DNA from: Carnobacterium divergens DSM 20623
GTDB lineage: Bacteria > Bacillota > Bacilli > Lactobacillales > Carnobacteriaceae
DNA length: 64,000 nucleotides
Direction of reading: 5' to 3'
Assembly: GCF_000744255.1 (NCBI RefSeq)
Contig: NZ_JQLO01000001.1
Location: forward strand, 806,001-870,000
Positions 34,470 to 42,610 of this stretch are shown in pieces. The position numbers and the translations under genes were made by a program. Within the stretch, counting starts at the first letter, position 1, and each line of letters starts with the position of its first letter. The notes under the pieces are model-generated. The model was not told the origin of the DNA. It did no database searches and worked only from the letters and a program-made list of their open reading frames with translations.

Positions 34470-35390
34470 ATGAAAAAAATTGAACGCATTCTCTCAATCA
34501 TTGTATTGCTGTTAGAAAATGAAGTCATACCAGCTACACAACTAGCTACGCGCTTCAATGTAACCAAGCGCACCATTTTTAGAGATATTGAAACAATTGA
34601 AATGGCAGGCTTTCCGATTGTTTCATTTACTGGGAGAAAGGGTGGCTATTCTTTATTAAATTCATTTAAACTTCGTACATATACCTATACAGATGCTGAA
34701 AAACAGGATATTTTAAGTGCTTTGCAAATGAAAGAACGATTTATCGAACCAACAGACAAACAACATACAATTAAAGAAAAAATTCATCTAATGCAATTGC
34801 ATCCATCAAATGAAGTCACGAACCCGCTGATTTCGTTTGCATCTCCAACACTCCATCGTGCTGAGATTGAAGTGGAGACAAAGCAAAAAAATACCCAATT
34901 AACCAATGCCTTACACAACTATTTGAAGCTGACAATTGAGTATGTCAGCAACCAAGGCGAAGGAACTGAACGAACAATCCATCCTTATGAATTGATGCTG
35001 CTAAATGGCAGTTGGTACGTGCATGCGTATTGTGAAAAAAGAGCAGCATTTAGACACTTTAAAGTGACAAGAATACGGAAAATGACTATTTTGGATCAAC
35101 ACTTTGACCTACAAATACCACCTACAAAAAAAGAACTTCTCACAGGTGAGTGGGTCAAATTATATTTTAAAAAGGATGAGCTAGGAAAACTTTACGATTA
35201 TTACACCCAAGATGAAATTCGAGTAGTAGATAATCACGTTGAGGTAACTTTTTTTTCAGAATATCAAAAGCATTTAATTCCATTTTTACTTATGTTTGGA
35301 AATGGAGTACAAGTGATAACACCACTATCTTTAAAAAAACAACATCAAGCAGCAATCATTCACTTACAAAAAGCGTATTCAAGTAATTGA
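34470..35390 (+). CDS. YafY-type transcriptional regulator (HTH + WYL domain)
   Basis: The 306-residue protein begins with a winged helix-turn-helix of the HTH_11/DeoR type (residues about 1-55: ERILSIIVLLLENE, ATQLATRFNVTKRTIFRDIETIEMAGFPI), followed by GRKGGYSLL. The middle carries a WYL-like domain (HPYELMLLNGSWYVHAYCEKR) that binds small ligands or nucleic acid ends in other members. A C-terminal WCX-like extension follows. It may regulate itself or the following DUF1801 gene, 83 bases downstream; the target is not visible. A small GATGACA/TGTCATC hairpin follows at 35393. Confidence 0.87.
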   Translation: MKKIERILSIIVLLLENEVIPATQLATRFNVTKRTIFRDIETIEMAGFPIVSFTGRKGGYSLLNSFKLRTYTYTDAEKQDILSALQMKERFIEPTDKQHTIKEKIHLMQLHPSNEVTNPLISFASPTLHRAEIEVETKQKNTQLTNALHNYLKLTIEYVSNQGEGTERTIHPYELMLLNGSWYVHAYCEKRAAFRHFKVTRIRKMTILDQHFDLQIPPTKKELLTGEWVKLYFKKDELGKLYDYYTQDEIRVVDNHVEVTFFSEYQKHLIPFLLMFGNGVQVITPLSLKKQHQAAIIHLQKAYSSN

Positions 35391-35473
35391 ACGATGACAG
35401 CTACTTGTCATCATTTGTGGGTTACATTGATATTGAAAAGAAATTATTTAATTAGAAAAGGGGAAAAATACCT

Positions 35474-35872
35474 ATGAAACCAATTAGAAATATAGAGGTT
35501 GCTGCTGTTTTTAAAAAGTATCCAAAAATTTATCGTACACCATTATTAGAAATAAGGCAGCTTATTTTTGATACAGCTGATGGTATAGCAGAAGTTGGCG
35601 AAATTGAAGAGAGTTTAAAATGGAACCAACCGAGCTACGCAACCAATCAAACAAAATCAGGCACGTCGATTCGAATTGATCGATTTGGTGAACATCAGAT
35701 AGCACTTTTTGTTCATTGCCAAACAACCTTAATTGAAGAGTTCAGACCTTTATTTAACGGTACGTTTGAATTTTCTAAAAATCGGGGAATCCTCCTTGAT
35801 CCTCAAAAAGAACTTCCTATTCAAGAATTGGCCTTTTGTATTGAAAAAGCATTGACGTACCATCTAGTTTGA
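35474..35872 (+). CDS. DUF1801 domain protein
   Basis: The 132 residues match the DUF1801 (YdhG/YjhB-like) family: FKKYPKIYRTPLLEIRQLIFDTA, GEIEESLKWNQPSYA, and a cytochrome-c-free beta core with RIDRFGEHQIALFVHCQT. The function of the family is not settled; some members were proposed as frataxin-like iron chaperones on structural grounds. No secretion signal. It follows the WYL regulator and has its own GAAAAGGGG site. Confidence 0.8.
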   Translation: MKPIRNIEVAAVFKKYPKIYRTPLLEIRQLIFDTADGIAEVGEIEESLKWNQPSYATNQTKSGTSIRIDRFGEHQIALFVHCQTTLIEEFRPLFNGTFEFSKNRGILLDPQKELPIQELAFCIEKALTYHLV

Positions 35873-35910
35873 ACTTAAAGAAACGGACAATGGATGAATT
35901 AGTTAAATGT

Positions 35911-35940
35911 AAAAAAAGAAACCCCCACTAATTATGGAGG
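35911..35940 (-). terminator. Terminator-like hairpin after the interrupted secreted-protein gene (minus strand)
   Basis: On the minus strand CCTCCA (35940-35935) pairs with TGGGGG (35927-35922) allowing one U-G, followed by TTTC and seven T. It lies just beyond the extended stop at 35963, which supports that point as the original gene end. Confidence 0.55.
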
Positions 35941-35962
35941 CTAGAAAAAATTATTTTTTGTA

Positions 35963-36496
35963 TTATTCGAAGTTAAAATAAGGATTCCATGTCATGATGT
36001 CTAAATAGTCATCATTTGCATCTCCTGTTATAGAAGTATTTTCTACAACTTTTGAGTTATAAGCAACTCTATAAGTGACTGTTCCCCCAGACATATTGGT
36101 AAGGCTAATATTGATTGTATTAAAACCAAGCCGATGCTTCGGATCTAAATTTTTTTAAAACTGTGATGATACGTAACCTACAGTACCTACATATGGTGGC
36201 ACAAAATCTTGTCCATCATCATATCTTATTGTCTTAACTACTGCTTCAGTGGTATCTTCTTGTGTTTTTACTTGGAAGGCTAAAAGAGTAGAATGTTTTT
36301 TGTCTTTAAATAAGCTTTTTTTTAAATTATAGGATTCTCCATTTTCAAGAGTAACCATTTTAACATCGGTTGTGATTCTAGTACTAGGGTGCAATGCGTC
36401 CCTTTCAATCGTTGTTTCTTGAGCAGTTGCTGTGCGGGTAAATACGAATGCTGAAAATAAACTTAATCCAATAATTAATAATTTAATTTTTTTCAT
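35963..36496 (-). pseudogene. Small secreted protein gene interrupted by an in-frame TAA
   Basis: From ATG 36496, preceded by AAAGGGG, the frame encodes a signal peptide (MKKIKLLIIGLSLFSAFVF, cleavage probably near ATA-Q) and about 85 further residues, then TAA at 36157-36155. The same frame then stays open for 63 codons (KNLDPKHRLGFNTINISL... to NPYFNFE) ending at 35963, just before a minus-strand terminator. The composition of the second part looks protein-like, rich in Asn, Thr, Val and Tyr. The simplest reading is a nonsense mutation in a roughly 177-residue secreted protein; a truncated 113-residue product may still be made. I do not recognise the family. Confidence 0.7.
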
Positions 36497-36518
36497 TTCA
36501 AAATCCCCTTTTATATTA

Positions 36519-36547
36519 ATCATATACCTATAGTTATTTATTGTTAA
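36519..36547 (-). promoter_or_regulatory. Promoter of the interrupted secreted-protein gene
   Basis: Minus strand: -35 TTAACA (36547-36542), 17-base spacer, -10 TATGAT (36524-36519). The -35 box lies inside the large palindrome at 36541-36580. Confidence 0.6.
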
Positions 36548-36580
36548 AATAAAAAAACGTATATTTTTTTATTTTAACAA
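36541..36580. repeat. Perfect 17-bp inverted repeat
   Basis: TTGTTAAAATAAAAAAA (36541-36557), six-base spacer CGTATA, then its exact reverse complement (36564-36580). It overlaps the -35 of the leftward promoter, so it could be an operator; as RNA it could also act as a bidirectional terminator. Confidence 0.9.
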
Positions 36581-36719
36581 TCTAATTTTTTTAACAGCTT
36601 TAATCCCTAAAAAAATACTTACAAATAAAGTATAAACCAATATCTTTAAGGGAATGAAGGGAAAAAATAACTTAAAATTCAAAGAAATAAACAGAACCCT
36701 AGTTTTTATCCAAGGTCGG

Positions 36720-36728
36720 TGCTATAAT
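36720..36728 (+). promoter_or_regulatory. Extended -10 promoter for the 114-residue gene
   Basis: TGC followed by TATAAT (36723-36728), about 57 bases before the start codon; no good -35 is seen, which extended -10 promoters tolerate. Confidence 0.55.
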
Positions 36729-36784
36729 AGTTTTAAATTCTTTATGAAAGAACAGCTTTTTATGAATGAAGGGGTCTAGTAAAA

Positions 36785-37129
36785 ATGAGAAATTATTATT
36801 TTTTGGAATACGGTAGTTCAAAATGTGTTTCAGTGGTAGAAAATGACTTAGAAGAACGCTTTAAATTAGAGTTCAATAAGCATGGCGATCACCTATTAGG
36901 AAGCTGTATTAATTATTCAGGAAAGTACGCTGACCAAATGTTGATTAAACAGAATTTATACGGCGAAGAATGGCAATATCCTGAACATAAAGAGTATGAA
37001 ACCATTGTTGCAATCAGTTTCGTTGAAGGACGAGACAAAGAAAAAATGAACAAGATTGAAACGATTAAAAAATGGTTTACTGAATTAGAGCATGTACAAC
37101 TTTTAAAAGAAGAAACACTTAAAGGTTAA
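36785..37129 (+). CDS. Hypothetical protein (114 residues)
   Basis: I do not recognise this protein. It is soluble, acidic to neutral, with no signal peptide: MRNYYFLEYGSSKCVSVVEN at the front, two cysteines, several aromatic residues and a C-terminal charged helix (EGRDKEKMNKIETIKKWFTELEHV). It has its own extended -10 promoter, a plausible GAAGGGG site about nine bases upstream, and a terminator directly after, so it is a stand-alone gene. The clean expression signals support it being real. Confidence 0.75.
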   Translation: MRNYYFLEYGSSKCVSVVENDLEERFKLEFNKHGDHLLGSCINYSGKYADQMLIKQNLYGEEWQYPEHKEYETIVAISFVEGRDKEKMNKIETIKKWFTELEHVQLLKEETLKG

Positions 37130-37140
37130 AAATAGAGAGT

Positions 37141-37176
37141 GAACATTTCGTTATTTTAACAAATGTTCCTTTTTTT
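37141..37176 (+). terminator. Intrinsic terminator after the 114-residue gene
   Basis: GAACATTT (37141-37148) pairs with AAATGTTC (37161-37168) around a 12-base loop, followed by CTTTTTTT. Confidence 0.85.
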
Positions 37177-37209
37177 CTTAAATAATTGACTATAAAAAGG
37201 AGTTTAACA

Positions 37210-37629
37210 ATGACTGCTATCCAAGCATTTGAAGAATTACTTAGAGCAAAACAAATCCCATTAGTTAAATCAACAGAAAATTCCAATGGGACTTCTTATA
37301 GTGGGAGTTTTCAAGCAAGCCCTGAAAATGAAATTCTTTTTGACATTGTCTTCAAAGAAGCGACAAAACAAACGGATGTTACAATCACATATCATCGATT
37401 AATAGCGTGTTCTAATGAAGACAATCGTCTTCAACTAGTAGCGTTAATCAATCAATTAAACCAAGAAAAAACCTCTTATTATCGTTTAGTTTTAACAAAT
37501 GAGGGAGAAGTTTCTTTATTATTTGAAGGTCGAACAGGAGAAGAGATTTTACCACTTTATGAAATTTTATTAGTAGGTTCTTCGCTATTAAGTGATTTGA
37601 TGAGGGAATTAAAATTCGGCTTAGTTTAG
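37210..37629 (+). CDS. Hypothetical protein, possibly YbjN-like (139 residues)
   Basis: A soluble protein starting MTAIQAFEELLRAKQIPLV with alternating short strands (FDIVFKEA, DVTITYHRL) and helices (LQLVALINQLNQEK), then VLTNEGEVSLLFEGR and a helical tail. This layout resembles the YbjN / class I chaperone-like fold, but the match is by feel only. ATG 37210 is chosen after AAAGGAG; a longer in-frame start at 37186 precedes that site. It is followed 13 bases later by the Ohr-type gene, so the two are likely co-transcribed. Confidence 0.7.
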   Translation: MTAIQAFEELLRAKQIPLVKSTENSNGTSYSGSFQASPENEILFDIVFKEATKQTDVTITYHRLIACSNEDNRLQLVALINQLNQEKTSYYRLVLTNEGEVSLLFEGRTGEEILPLYEILLVGSSLLSDLMRELKFGLV

Positions 37630-37642
37630 GGGGCGCATCTCA

Positions 37643-38065
37643 GTGAATCAAAACGAAAAAAGTATTTATCAAACAACAGCCATTAATGAAACTGGAGTTG
37701 CTGGTGTTGCGTATATTGAAGGCAGTGAGGGCTGGAAAGTAAACGTGTCTAGTCCAGTCAGTAAAGAGCCTGGGACGAACCCAGAAGAATTGCTAGCATT
37801 GGCATATAGCACCTGTTTGAATGCAACGGTTGAAACAATTTTAAAAGAGCAACAACAGCCCAAAAAAAGCTCAGTCAAAGTAACGATTGCACTGATTCCT
37901 GAAACAATCGGGTATCATTTTAATGTAACAGCAAAAGTATTTATTGAATCCCTTAGTCAACCTGAAATTCAAGAAATAATTGAATTAGCCAATCAGCGAT
38001 GCCCCATTTCTAAACTGATGAAGGGCAGTCAAACAGTCACTGTAATGGCCACAACGACTCCATAA
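37643..38065 (+). CDS. OsmC/Ohr family peroxiredoxin
   Basis: The 140 residues match the organic hydroperoxide resistance subfamily: the first redox Cys lies in LLALAYSTCLNATVE and the second in ANQRCPISKLM, with GTNPEELL ahead. These thiol enzymes reduce lipid and organic hydroperoxides, usually with lipoyl proteins as donor. The start appears to be GTG 37643 after GGGGGC. No OhrR regulator gene is adjacent. A perfect bidirectional terminator separates it from yajQ. Confidence 0.88.
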   Translation: MNQNEKSIYQTTAINETGVAGVAYIEGSEGWKVNVSSPVSKEPGTNPEELLALAYSTCLNATVETILKEQQQPKKSSVKVTIALIPETIGYHFNVTAKVFIESLSQPEIQEIIELANQRCPISKLMKGSQTVTVMATTTP

Positions 38066-38105
38066 AAATAGCACCTAAATCCTTTAACGGTTTAGGTGCT
38101 ATTTT
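38065..38105. terminator. Bidirectional intrinsic terminator between ohr-type gene and yajQ
   Basis: Perfect 15-bp stem AAAATAGCACCTAAA / TTTAGGTGCTATTTT with an 11-base loop; T/A runs on both sides allow use by both convergent genes. Confidence 0.92.
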
Positions 38106-38114
38106 GTATTTTGC

Positions 38115-38606
38115 TTAGCGGAAGTTCGTAAATTGCAACTCAACTTTTAAATCAGCATCTCTAAGTAATGAAATGACTTGTTGCAAATCGTCACGACTTT
38201 TACCTGTGACGCGAATTTGGTCATCTTGAATGGTGCTTTTAACTTTAATGCCAGATTGTTTAATCAAGGTATTGATTTTTTTTGCATTTTCTTTATCAAT
38301 CCCACTAATTAAATCAGCGTGTTGACGAACATTTCCGCCAAACGCTTTTTCGCTTTCACCATAATGAATATTTTTAGTTGGGACGTCACGTTTAATTAAT
38401 TTACTCGTTAAAATATCTTTAACTTGACCAATCTTATACTCATCTTCAGAGACAAGAACTAATTGATTTTTTTCCAGTTTAATTTCACTAATAGACCCTT
38501 TAAAATCAAAGCGATTGGTAATTTCTTTTTTTGCAAGTGCAATTGCATTTTTTACTTCTTCTTGGTTGATTTCCGATACAATATCAAAACTAGCTTCTTT
38601 TGCCAC
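38115..38606 (-). CDS. yajQ: YajQ family nucleotide-binding protein
   Basis: The 163-residue protein begins [18 protein letters not shown] and has two tandem ferredoxin-like alpha-beta domains with RFDFKGS and [12 protein letters not shown]. Its length equals that of E. coli YajQ. Members bind GTP/ATP, tRNA or, in Xanthomonas, cyclic di-GMP; the role in Firmicutes is unclear. I choose GTG 38606 from family alignment by eye; an in-frame GTG at 38618 is closer to the AAGGAAGG site and cannot be excluded. Confidence 0.9.
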   Translation of the reverse strand: MAKEASFDIVSEINQEEVKNAIALAKKEITNRFDFKGSISEIKLEKNQLVLVSEDEYKIGQVKDILTSKLIKRDVPTKNIHYGESEKAFGGNVRQHADLISGIDKENAKKINTLIKQSGIKVKSTIQDDQIRVTGKSRDDLQQVISLLRDADLKVELQFTNFR

Positions 38607-38780
38607 TAAAAAAGTCACTTCCTTCCTTTATTTCACAATTCATTGAACGCTTACATTCTACCATTTTACAGTCAAAATGTGAAGAAGCTAAGAAAACGAA
38701 AAAACTCAGTAAATTTTTCTTTCTTTATCTTGAAAAACTTGTTATATTTTAATCTGATAAATCGATTGGAGGTTTCTTTA

Positions 38781-39677
38781 GTGGCAAAATTAAAAGTTCC
38801 CAATATGTGGGCAGAGTTTTCAAAAAAAATGTTCTTTATTTTCTTTGCAGCACTAACAAATGCAATTGCGTTAAATAATTTTTTGATCCCAGCAAGAGTG
38901 TATGGTGCTGGTTTAAATGGGGTTTCACAGTTGATTTCCTCGTCTCTTTTTGACTTTGCTCATATTCATGTCAGTACAGGACTTTTAATTATCTTGTTCA
39001 ATGCACCGATTGCCTTACTTGGTTGGTACAAAATTGGACGTGATTTTACGCTGTATAGCTTTATGACGGTTGCGTTAATGTCGATTTTTTCAATGATTTT
39101 TCCCATTATTGAATTAACTCCAGATCCTATTATGAATGCCGTTGCAGGCGGCGTAATGAGTGGCGTGGGGATTGGTTGTGCGTTGAAGTACGGTTTTTCA
39201 ACAGGCGGAATGGATATCATTTCAATGGTATTGTCTAAAACAACTGGACGCTCGATTGGAAGTTTAATGTTTGGCATTAATTTAATCATCATTTCAACAG
39301 CCGGTTTTGTTTATGGATGGGAATATGCATTGTATACATTACTATCCATCTATGTGATGACTAAAGTTGTCGATACGATTCATACGAGTCATCAAAAAGT
39401 AACAGCCATGATTGTCACAAAACACAGCGACGAAATGATCAAAGCCATTAATGATAAATTAATTCGTGGCATTACAGTGATACCAGCTAAAGGCGGCTAT
39501 ACTGGAGACGATAGTGCCGTTTTAATGATCGTTATTACGCGTTATGAATTGTACGATCTAGAAATTGCAGTTAAAGAAACCGATACAAGTGCTTTTGTTA
39601 ATATTTTACAAACGAATAAATTGATTGGCGAATTTTGGGATACAGATCAGCAAAAACGCCAAAAAGAGCAATTATAA
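38781..39677 (+). CDS. YitT family membrane protein (paralogue 1)
   Basis: The 298 residues show five or so hydrophobic segments (MFFIFFAALTNAIALNNFLI, LLIILFNAPIALLGW, FMTVALMSIFSMIFPII, AVAGGVMSGVGIGCAL, LIIISTAGFVYGW) and a soluble C-terminal DUF2179 domain (about 215-290). The FSTGGMDIISMV motif is typical of the family. Its function is unknown, with transport suspected. I choose GTG 38781 with GGAGG eight bases upstream; the longer frame from 38643 runs through the intergenic region. A paralogue lies at 44302-45183. Confidence 0.88.
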   Translation: MAKLKVPNMWAEFSKKMFFIFFAALTNAIALNNFLIPARVYGAGLNGVSQLISSSLFDFAHIHVSTGLLIILFNAPIALLGWYKIGRDFTLYSFMTVALMSIFSMIFPIIELTPDPIMNAVAGGVMSGVGIGCALKYGFSTGGMDIISMVLSKTTGRSIGSLMFGINLIIISTAGFVYGWEYALYTLLSIYVMTKVVDTIHTSHQKVTAMIVTKHSDEMIKAINDKLIRGITVIPAKGGYTGDDSAVLMIVITRYELYDLEIAVKETDTSAFVNILQTNKLIGEFWDTDQQKRQKEQL

Positions 39678-39680
39678 ATT

Positions 39681-39717
39681 AAAAAGGTTCAAAGGAATTT
39701 TCCTTTGAACCTTTTTT
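39681..39717. terminator. Bidirectional terminator between yitT-type gene and HAD phosphatase
   Basis: AAAAAGGTTCAAAGGAA (39681-39697) pairs with TTCCTTTGAACCTTTTT (39700-39716); the innermost pairs form the loop. T-runs exist on both strands. Confidence 0.92.
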
Positions 39718-39734
39718 ATGTGACACTTCTAAAT

Positions 39735-40547
39735 TTAAGCTAAGTGTAAGTAATTTTCTAAATAAGAGGCAAGACCATCTTCATTATTTGTTTTTTGAGT
39801 GATATCATTAGCAATCGATTTTAATGCATCAATTCCATTTTTCATGACAACGCCATGTCCAGCATATTGAATCATTTCATAATCGTTGTCCTCATCTCCA
39901 AAAGCGATGATATCTTGCTGTTTAAAGCCGTATGCATCAGCGATACACTCAACCCCAAGAGCCTTTTGAACACCAGCAGAAACAATCTCTAAACAAGGTG
40001 TGTCGCCGCCCCAAGTTCGAATCTCAATCGAATCGCCATAGCGAGTAATTAATTCATTAGTGATGAAAGCTTGGTTTTCTTTTTTAGTAAAGACACAAAC
40101 AGAAGTTGGATCATCTTTTAAATTCTTAGCTGTTAATGTGTTCGTTCCTTTTTTTCCATCTGGAAAAAAATCTTTGTTAGGCATATAAAATTGATCCGCA
40201 TAAACACTGTCTTTTACTTCAGCTGCAATCATGTCAATTTCCATATGTTTTTTTAGCGAAAGCATGTCTAAAGCGATATCACGATGGAGCGTTTTATGGT
40301 ATTGAGCAGCCCATTCTAATTCATGTGGCATGTGACAAAGCGCACCATTGAAATTGACAATCGGTGTGTCTAAGCCTAATTGTTGGTAATATTGTTTACT
40401 AATACGGTACGGACGACCTGTTACAATTGAAATCATATGTCCTGCATGTTGAGCTTTTTTAAAGACTTCGATTGTTTTAGGGGTAATTTTTGATTCGTTG
40501 TTTAGTGTCGTGCCATCTAAATCGATGGTAATTAATTTTTTAGTCAT
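39735..40547 (-). CDS. Cof-type HAD-superfamily phosphatase (second copy)
   Basis: The 270 residues begin MTKKLITIDLDGTTLNNESK (motif I), with IVTGRPYR (motif II) and AFGDEDNDYEMI (motif IV), matching the Cof/YidA subfamily. Substrate unknown; such enzymes dephosphorylate sugars, nucleotides or cofactors. ATG 40547 has GGAGG at 40556-40552; the frame stays open far upstream but that part is opposite the next gene and not coding. It is divergent from the YitV-like esterase. Confidence 0.9.
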   Translation of the reverse strand: MTKKLITIDLDGTTLNNESKITPKTIEVFKKAQHAGHMISIVTGRPYRISKQYYQQLGLDTPIVNFNGALCHMPHELEWAAQYHKTLHRDIALDMLSLKKHMEIDMIAAEVKDSVYADQFYMPNKDFFPDGKKGTNTLTAKNLKDDPTSVCVFTKKENQAFITNELITRYGDSIEIRTWGGDTPCLEIVSAGVQKALGVECIADAYGFKQQDIIAFGDEDNDYEMIQYAGHGVVMKNGIDALKSIANDITQKTNNEDGLASYLENYLHLA

Positions 40548-40681
40548 ACATACCTCCAGAAGATTAATTTTCACAAAAAAGAGTACTCTTATGTTAAAAT
40601 CAACTAAGAGAACTACTAATAGTGTACCATAAAATGAAAACATTTGTGACGTACTTTCATAAAAGAAAAGAGGAAAAGAAA

Positions 40682-41443
40682 ATGATTGTAGTAAAACATG
40701 TCGTTGTAGCAGAAATTCCTTTGTTAGAAATGGTTGAATCTGATATCGACCACCAAAAGCTCCCAACTGTCTTGTTTTATCATGGTTGGGGAAGCTGTAA
40801 GGAAAGTGCGATGGTAAATGGGTATGAACTGGCAAAACAGGGATTTCGCGCGGTATTACCAGAAGCGTATTTACATGGTGAACGAAAAGAAGGCACCTTG
40901 AATGAGGAAGCGTATATGGAATTTTGGCAAGTTGTGGCACATAGTATCGAAGAATTCCCAACGTTAACTGATTATTATATTTCAAAAGGTTTAACAGACC
41001 CTAATCGAATAGGTGTAACGGGTTTATCCATGGGAGGCATTACAACCTGTGCTTTACTCACACAATATCCTTCCATCAAAACAGCCGTTTGTTTGATGGG
41101 CAGTCCGGCACCCGTTTTATTTTCAAGATGGTTATTAAACTCTTCATGGGCGGAGGGTTTAAATATTGACGAAGCGAACTATCAAGCAGAATTGGAGCAA
41201 TTAAAGCCGATTGATTTAAGCTTACAGCCAGAAAAAATAGCCGGTCGATACTTGCATTTTTGGCATGGAACAGCAGACAATACCGTTCCATACCAACCAA
41301 CCCTTGATTTTTACGAAAGAGTGATCAATGAGCAGCCTGAAGCAGCAAAACATGTTAGCTTTACCTCCACAAAAGGTGCAGGCCATAAAGTACCGTATGA
41401 AAGCTCAGTTGAAATGGCGACATTCTTTGCGAAACGCCTTTAA
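40682..41443 (+). CDS. Alpha/beta hydrolase, YitV-like esterase
   Basis: The 253 residues have the alpha/beta hydrolase layout: LPTVLFYHGWGSCKE (oxyanion region), the nucleophile elbow GLSMGG with the catalytic Ser, an Asp in HGTADNTVPYQ and the catalytic His in GAGHKVP. It resembles B. subtilis YitV, and the next gene resembles its genomic companion YitW, which strengthens the call. Substrate unknown. ATG 40682 follows AGAGGAAAAG; no signal peptide. Confidence 0.85.
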   Translation: MIVVKHVVVAEIPLLEMVESDIDHQKLPTVLFYHGWGSCKESAMVNGYELAKQGFRAVLPEAYLHGERKEGTLNEEAYMEFWQVVAHSIEEFPTLTDYYISKGLTDPNRIGVTGLSMGGITTCALLTQYPSIKTAVCLMGSPAPVLFSRWLLNSSWAEGLNIDEANYQAELEQLKPIDLSLQPEKIAGRYLHFWHGTADNTVPYQPTLDFYERVINEQPEAAKHVSFTSTKGAGHKVPYESSVEMATFFAKRL

Positions 41444-41520
41444 GAATTATCTTATTGAGAGATTTACTTTTTTTCTGAAACACGGTATGATAGTGTGGAA
41501 CTTACGTGGAGGTGACGTTT

Positions 41521-41862
41521 ATGACAGATGAAAATAAAAATTGGTCGCAAGAAGAAATAGATGGAATCAAAGAACGAATTATTCAAGCATTAGAACAAGT
41601 AATCGATCCAGAGCTAGGAATTGATATTGTGAACCTTGGCTTGGTTTATGAAGTAGAATTAGAAAATAACGGTCACTGTATTGTAAAAATGACGTTAACG
41701 ACAATGGGATGCCCATTAGCAGACGTTATCACCGATCAAATTATGACAGCCTTAAAAGACGTACCAGAAGTAACCAAATCAGAAGTGCAGTTGGTTTGGT
41801 ATCCTGCGTGGACAACGGATAGAATGAGCCGTTATGCACGGATTGCGTTGGGGATTAGATAA
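41521..41862 (+). CDS. YitW/SufT-type metal-sulfur cluster assembly factor (DUF59/MIP18)
   Basis: The 113-residue protein is a MIP18-family domain with VIDPELGIDIVNLGLVYEVE and the conserved TTMGCPLADVI containing the functional Cys. Such proteins help insert or deliver Fe-S clusters. GGAGGTGA directly precedes ATG 41521 (GTG 41506 in frame is within the upstream region). The Fe-S serine dehydratase encoded at 16 kb is a possible client, which is inference. A strong terminator follows. Confidence 0.9.
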   Translation: MTDENKNWSQEEIDGIKERIIQALEQVIDPELGIDIVNLGLVYEVELENNGHCIVKMTLTTMGCPLADVITDQIMTALKDVPEVTKSEVQLVWYPAWTTDRMSRYARIALGIR

Positions 41863-41893
41863 TTTAATTGAAGATTAATCCTTCTGTAGTGTC

Positions 41894-41940
41894 AAAAAAC
41901 TCTTTCACTAACACTTAGTTGTTAGTGAAAGAGTTTTTTT
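41894..41940 (+). terminator. Intrinsic terminator after the YitW-type gene
   Basis: Perfect 19-bp stem AAAAAACTCTTTCACTAAC / GTTAGTGAAAGAGTTTTTT with an eight-base loop. Confidence 0.94.
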
Positions 41941-41987
41941 GAAAAATAAAATTGGTTAAGCAAGCAAATGGTTTGGAGGACACTGCA

Positions 41988-42470
41988 TTGAAAAATATAA
42001 AATTAATTAGTCTAACCAGTCTATTAACAACTCTAGTAATAGTAACGATCTACACTATTTTAAATTCTCCATTATTTTTTGATCCACCAGATAGTTACCG
42101 TGAGCATGGAACGTCAGCAACTGGAAATTTTATCAGAATTGATGAGGAGTACACGATAAATACGACGAGTGCAATAACTTCAAGCTTGTATTACAAGACC
42201 GGCACAGCAAGCTCTATTCCTAATATTGTTGAACATGTCAATCAGGTGAATTCAGATAAAACTTATATAATAATTAGGTCGGTTTCTGATAATTTTTACA
42301 GTTTTTTTAATAAAAAATATCGGTACTATATCGTGAAAAAGACAAATCAACAAGTAGTTTCTTTTGAAACAGAAAAAGAATTTGTAGCTGAATGCCAAAA
42401 ACTTAATATTTACCCTAAACTAAGGAGCTTAGATAAGTTCGATTGGTACAATAGCGAGGAAGTATATTAG
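41988..42470 (+). CDS. Hypothetical membrane-anchored protein (160 residues)
   Basis: Not recognised. The TTG at 41988 follows TTTGGAGGA (41972-41980) at ideal spacing and gives MKNIKLISLTSLLTTLVIVTIY at the front in short, a single signal-anchor helix of about 20 residues. The rest (about 135 residues) would lie outside the cell: it is rich in Ser, Thr, Tyr and Asn, with SITSSLYYKTG-like and YIIIRSVSDNFYSFFNKKYRYYIV segments. An in-frame TTG at 41952 is possible but has no ribosome site. No neighbour suggests a function. Confidence 0.65.
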   Translation: MKNIKLISLTSLLTTLVIVTIYTILNSPLFFDPPDSYREHGTSATGNFIRIDEEYTINTTSAITSSLYYKTGTASSIPNIVEHVNQVNSDKTYIIIRSVSDNFYSFFNKKYRYYIVKKTNQQVVSFETEKEFVAECQKLNIYPKLRSLDKFDWYNSEEVY

Positions 42471-42559
42471 CTAAATTTTTATATTTGATGAACTTAAAGC
42501 TTATCTTTTTCTCTTATTATTAAGATTCGTTAGTATTTCTAATATTTTTTTGAAACCGC

Positions 42560-42589
42560 TTTACAAAAGAGAGTCGTTTAGATTAATAT
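42560..42589 (+). promoter_or_regulatory. Candidate promoter of the 100-residue gene
   Basis: -35 TTTACA (42560-42565), 18-base spacer, -10 TAATAT (42584-42589), followed by AAAAGGAGG and ATG 42611. Confidence 0.5.
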
Positions 42590-42610
42590 TAATGTAAAAG
42601 GAGGTTCATC

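Noticed and set aside
36597-36660. Short inverted repeat CCCTAAA / TTTAAGGG in the divergent intergenic region
   Set aside because: Imperfect, with a long spacer in AT-rich DNA; indistinguishable from chance.
40577-40597. Shared short sequence GTACTCTTATGTT also found near 42930
   Set aside because: Only 13 bases in AT-rich DNA, with no flanking similarity; probably coincidence.
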